From assembly GCA_017408025.1 (NCBI GenBank), contig JAFQVJ010000057.1, positions 1-44,115 on the forward strand: a stretch of 44,115 nt of DNA. The letters run 5' to 3'. The position numbers and the translations under genes were made by a program. A model generated the notes under the pieces. It was not told where the DNA came from and ran no database searches. It saw nothing but the letters and a program-made list of their open reading frames with translations. This stretch comes from Lachnospiraceae bacterium (GTDB lineage Bacteria > Bacillota > Clostridia > Lachnospirales > Lachnospiraceae). Shown piece after piece: positions 42,288 through 44,115 of the stretch (position 1 is the stretch's first letter; each line of letters opens with the position of its first letter).

Positions 42288-42956
42288 ATGTTTAATGTAG
42301 CAATTGATGGACCGGCAGGAGCAGGAAAAAGCACTATAGCAAAGCTTGTGGCAAAGAAGCTTGGATTTACTTATGTTGATACAGGTTCAATGTATCGTGC
42401 AATGGCATTAGCTTGTCTTAGAGCAGGACTTACAGCTGAAGATGAAGAAAAGGTGTGTTATATATGTGAAGGTCTTGATGTTAGTCTTAGATATGATGGG
42501 AACGGTGCACAGCAGGTTATATTAAATGGCGAAAATGTCAATGCTTATATAAGAACAGAGGAAGTAGGAAATATGACATCTGCTATTGCAGTTTATGGAC
42601 CAGTGAGAGAGAAACTAGTTGAGCTTCAAAGAAAGCTGGCAAAAGAGTATGATGTTATAATGGATGGAAGAGATATTGGAACCTGTGTATTACAGGATGC
42701 ACCTGTAAAGATTTATCTTACAGCCAGCTCTAGAACAAGAGCAGAACGTAGATACAAGGAACTCATGGAGAAGGGTGTGGAATGTAATATTGATGATATT
42801 GAGAAGGATATTATAGATAGAGATTATAGAGATATGCACAGAGAAATATCACCTCTTAAGCAGGCAGATGATGCCATTCTTGTAGATTCATCAAATATGA
42901 ATATAGAGCAGGTGGTTGAGCATCTTGTTGGAATAATAAATGATAAGCGAAAGTAG
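42288..42956 (+). CDS. cmk: Cytidylate kinase
   Basis: A 222-residue kinase that phosphorylates CMP and dCMP with ATP. It has the P-loop GPAGAGKSTIAK (8-19), the YVDTGSMYRA CMP-binding block, the DGRDIGT segment and a lid region with SRTRAERRYKE. Length and motifs match bacterial Cmk. GGAG precedes the ATG. ispH follows 39 bases later, and the S1-domain gene after that, a conserved arrangement. Confidence 0.94.
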   Translation: MFNVAIDGPAGAGKSTIAKLVAKKLGFTYVDTGSMYRAMALACLRAGLTAEDEEKVCYICEGLDVSLRYDGNGAQQVILNGENVNAYIRTEEVGNMTSAIAVYGPVREKLVELQRKLAKEYDVIMDGRDIGTCVLQDAPVKIYLTASSRTRAERRYKELMEKGVECNIDDIEKDIIDRDYRDMHREISPLKQADDAILVDSSNMNIEQVVEHLVGIINDKRK

Positions 42957-42995
42957 TTATGAATACCCCGTTGTGTGAAAAGGAATAGAAATATT

Positions 42996-43856
42996 ATGCA
43001 GGAAAAAAATAAGATTGTAGTGGCTAAAACAGCTGGTTTTTGTTTTGGTGTTAAGAGAGCTGTAAATACTGTGTATGAGCAGATAGAGTCTGGTGATAAT
43101 AATATATATACTTATGGACCTATTATACACAATGAAGAGGTTGTAAAGGATCTTGCTAGTAAAGGTGTAAAGGTTCTTGAAAGTGAAGAAGATATACAGT
43201 CCCTTGATGAAGGAACAGTGGTAATACGATCTCATGGAGTAGAAAAAAGAATTTATGACATCGTAGAAGAAAAAAAGCTAAAGCTGGTAGATGCTACATG
43301 TCCATTTGTGAAAAAGATTCATAATATTGTTTATGAGAAAGGGAATGAAGGCTATGAGATTGTAATTATTGGCAATGAAACACACCCGGAAGTCGAGGGA
43401 ATAATGGGCTGGTGTGTTGGTCCTGTTACAGTTATAAATAGTGAAGAAGAGGCAAAAAATTATCGTCCTATGGAGGGTAAAAAGGTGTGCTTGGTGTCCC
43501 AAACGACATATAATTACAATAAATTTCATAAATTAGTTGAAATTATTGGCAAAATAGCGTATAATGTTAGCATTGTGAATACTATCTGCAGCGCGACTAA
43601 CGAGAGGCAGGTAGAAGCGAGACAGATTGCAAGTGAAGTTGATTCGATGATTGTTATCGGTGGCAGGTCCAGCAGCAATACTCAGAAGCTTTATGAAATC
43701 TGTAGCGAAGAATGCAGAAATACTTATTATATTCAGACAGCAGAAGATTTAAAAAACGTTTCTCTTGTTACTGGTAGTGTAGGTATTACAGCGGGGGCGT
43801 CCACCCCAAAAAATATTATCGAGGAGGTTCAAGCTAATGTCAGATTTAAGTTTTGA
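42996..43856 (+). CDS. ispH: 4-hydroxy-3-methylbut-2-enyl diphosphate reductase
   Basis: A 286-residue [4Fe-4S] enzyme making isopentenyl and dimethylallyl diphosphate in the last step of the MEP isoprenoid pathway. The three cluster cysteines are C16 (FCFGVKRA), C102 (ATCPFVKK) and C198 (NTICSATNERQ). Histidines H45, H80 and H130 and the TNERQ block for substrate binding are present. ATG at 42996 follows AAAGGAATAG; the frame is open to a GTG at 42975. The end overlaps the next gene by 20 bases, and the ribosome site of that gene lies inside ispH. In some Clostridia these two proteins are fused; here they are separate. Confidence 0.94.
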   Translation: MQEKNKIVVAKTAGFCFGVKRAVNTVYEQIESGDNNIYTYGPIIHNEEVVKDLASKGVKVLESEEDIQSLDEGTVVIRSHGVEKRIYDIVEEKKLKLVDATCPFVKKIHNIVYEKGNEGYEIVIIGNETHPEVEGIMGWCVGPVTVINSEEEAKNYRPMEGKKVCLVSQTTYNYNKFHKLVEIIGKIAYNVSIVNTICSATNERQVEARQIASEVDSMIVIGGRSSSNTQKLYEICSEECRNTYYIQTAEDLKNVSLVTGSVGITAGASTPKNIIEEVQANVRFKF

Positions 43857-44115
43857 ACAAATGTTAGAGGAATCATTAAAAACTATAAGAACAGGAGAAG
43901 TCGTTAAGGGCACAGTCATCAGCGTTAAAGAAGATGAAATCGTGTTAAATATAGGTTACAAGTCAGACGGTATCATTACTAGAAACGAATATACAAACAC
44001 ACCTAACGTTGATCTTACAACTGTAGTGGCTGTAGGCGACACAATGGAAGCTAAGGTTCTTAAGGTAAACGATGGCGAAGGTCAGGTTTTACTTACTTAC
44101 AAGAGACTTGCAGCA
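43837..44115 (+). CDS. rpsA: S1-domain RNA-binding protein (ribosomal protein S1-like), 5' part only
   Basis: The first 93 residues are visible and the gene runs out of the window. After a short helix (SFEQMLEESLKTI) an S1 domain starts with GEVVKGTVISVKEDEIVLNIGYKSDGIITRNEY, the usual first domain of S1-like proteins. A strong GAGGAGG (43821-43827) and ATG lie inside the end of ispH in another frame, so translation is coupled. S1 proteins bind mRNA during translation; Firmicute versions have fewer S1 domains than the E. coli protein and may not be stable ribosomal components. Confidence 0.88.
   Translation, partial: MSDLSFEQMLEESLKTIRTGEVVKGTVISVKEDEIVLNIGYKSDGIITRNEYTNTPNVDLTTVVAVGDTMEAKVLKVNDGEGQVLLTYKRLAA

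Overview
The window comes from a low-GC anaerobic Firmicute, most likely a member of the Lachnospiraceae. This is inferred from AT-rich intergenic DNA, strong GGAGG ribosome binding sites, the gene order BaiN-type flavoprotein / cmk / ispH / S1 protein, the scpA-scpB-D,D-carboxypeptidase block, an OadG-type sodium-pump operon and Ig-like (Big_2) surface proteins. I cannot fix the genus. No rRNA, tRNA, CRISPR array, phage gene or intact insertion sequence is visible.

Layout. (1) 1-3483: C4-dicarboxylate block with the end of a fumarate reductase/succinate dehydrogenase-like flavoprotein, an AspT/YidE-type transporter and two-subunit class I fumarase, closed by a strong terminator. (2) 3484-4222: gene-poor stretch holding a decayed gene, a signal-peptide-like start joined to a CBM26-like starch-binding module with an in-frame TGA. 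(3) 4298-6656, minus strand: a DcuS/DcuR (CitA/CitB)-type two-component system that probably senses di- or tricarboxylates. (4) 6873-10963: a SemiSWEET-like protein, a degenerate SGNH-like protein, then an ABC transporter / LytTR regulator / DUF3021 operon with a textbook pair of LytTR binding repeats in front, and a small membrane protein. (5) 11017-15834: a P-type ATPase with an extra C-terminal domain, NADP-isocitrate dehydrogenase and a DUF1653 protein. (6) 16049-22218: a large Ig-like repeat protein, a zinc-ribbon membrane protein and an unknown membrane protein. (7) 22361-27818: deoB, pyrimidine-nucleoside phosphorylase, a histidine phosphatase and an LtaS-like protein. (8) 27918-33619: two D,D-carboxypeptidases flanking a lipoprotein, a metallophosphoesterase and scpAB. 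(9) 33778-38997: a five-gene biotin-dependent Na+ pump operon with two different carboxyltransferases. (10) 38998-39828: an 831-base non-coding region crowded with hairpins. (11) 39829-44115: an RpiR-type regulator, a BaiN-type flavoprotein, cmk, ispH and the start of an S1-domain protein.

How the genes may work together. The left block (fumarase, flavoprotein, transporter, sensor) and the right block (oxaloacetate/acyl-CoA carboxyltransferases, biotin carrier, Na+ pump) both concern C4 acids, suggesting anaerobic oxaloacetate-malate-fumarate-succinate metabolism coupled to a sodium gradient. The most unusual items are the dual-carboxyltransferase Na+ pump operon, the hairpin-dense intergenic region at 39100-39755, the LytTR/DUF3021 module with its operator, the terminator that contains the apparent start codon of a carboxypeptidase, and the CBM26 gene remnant.
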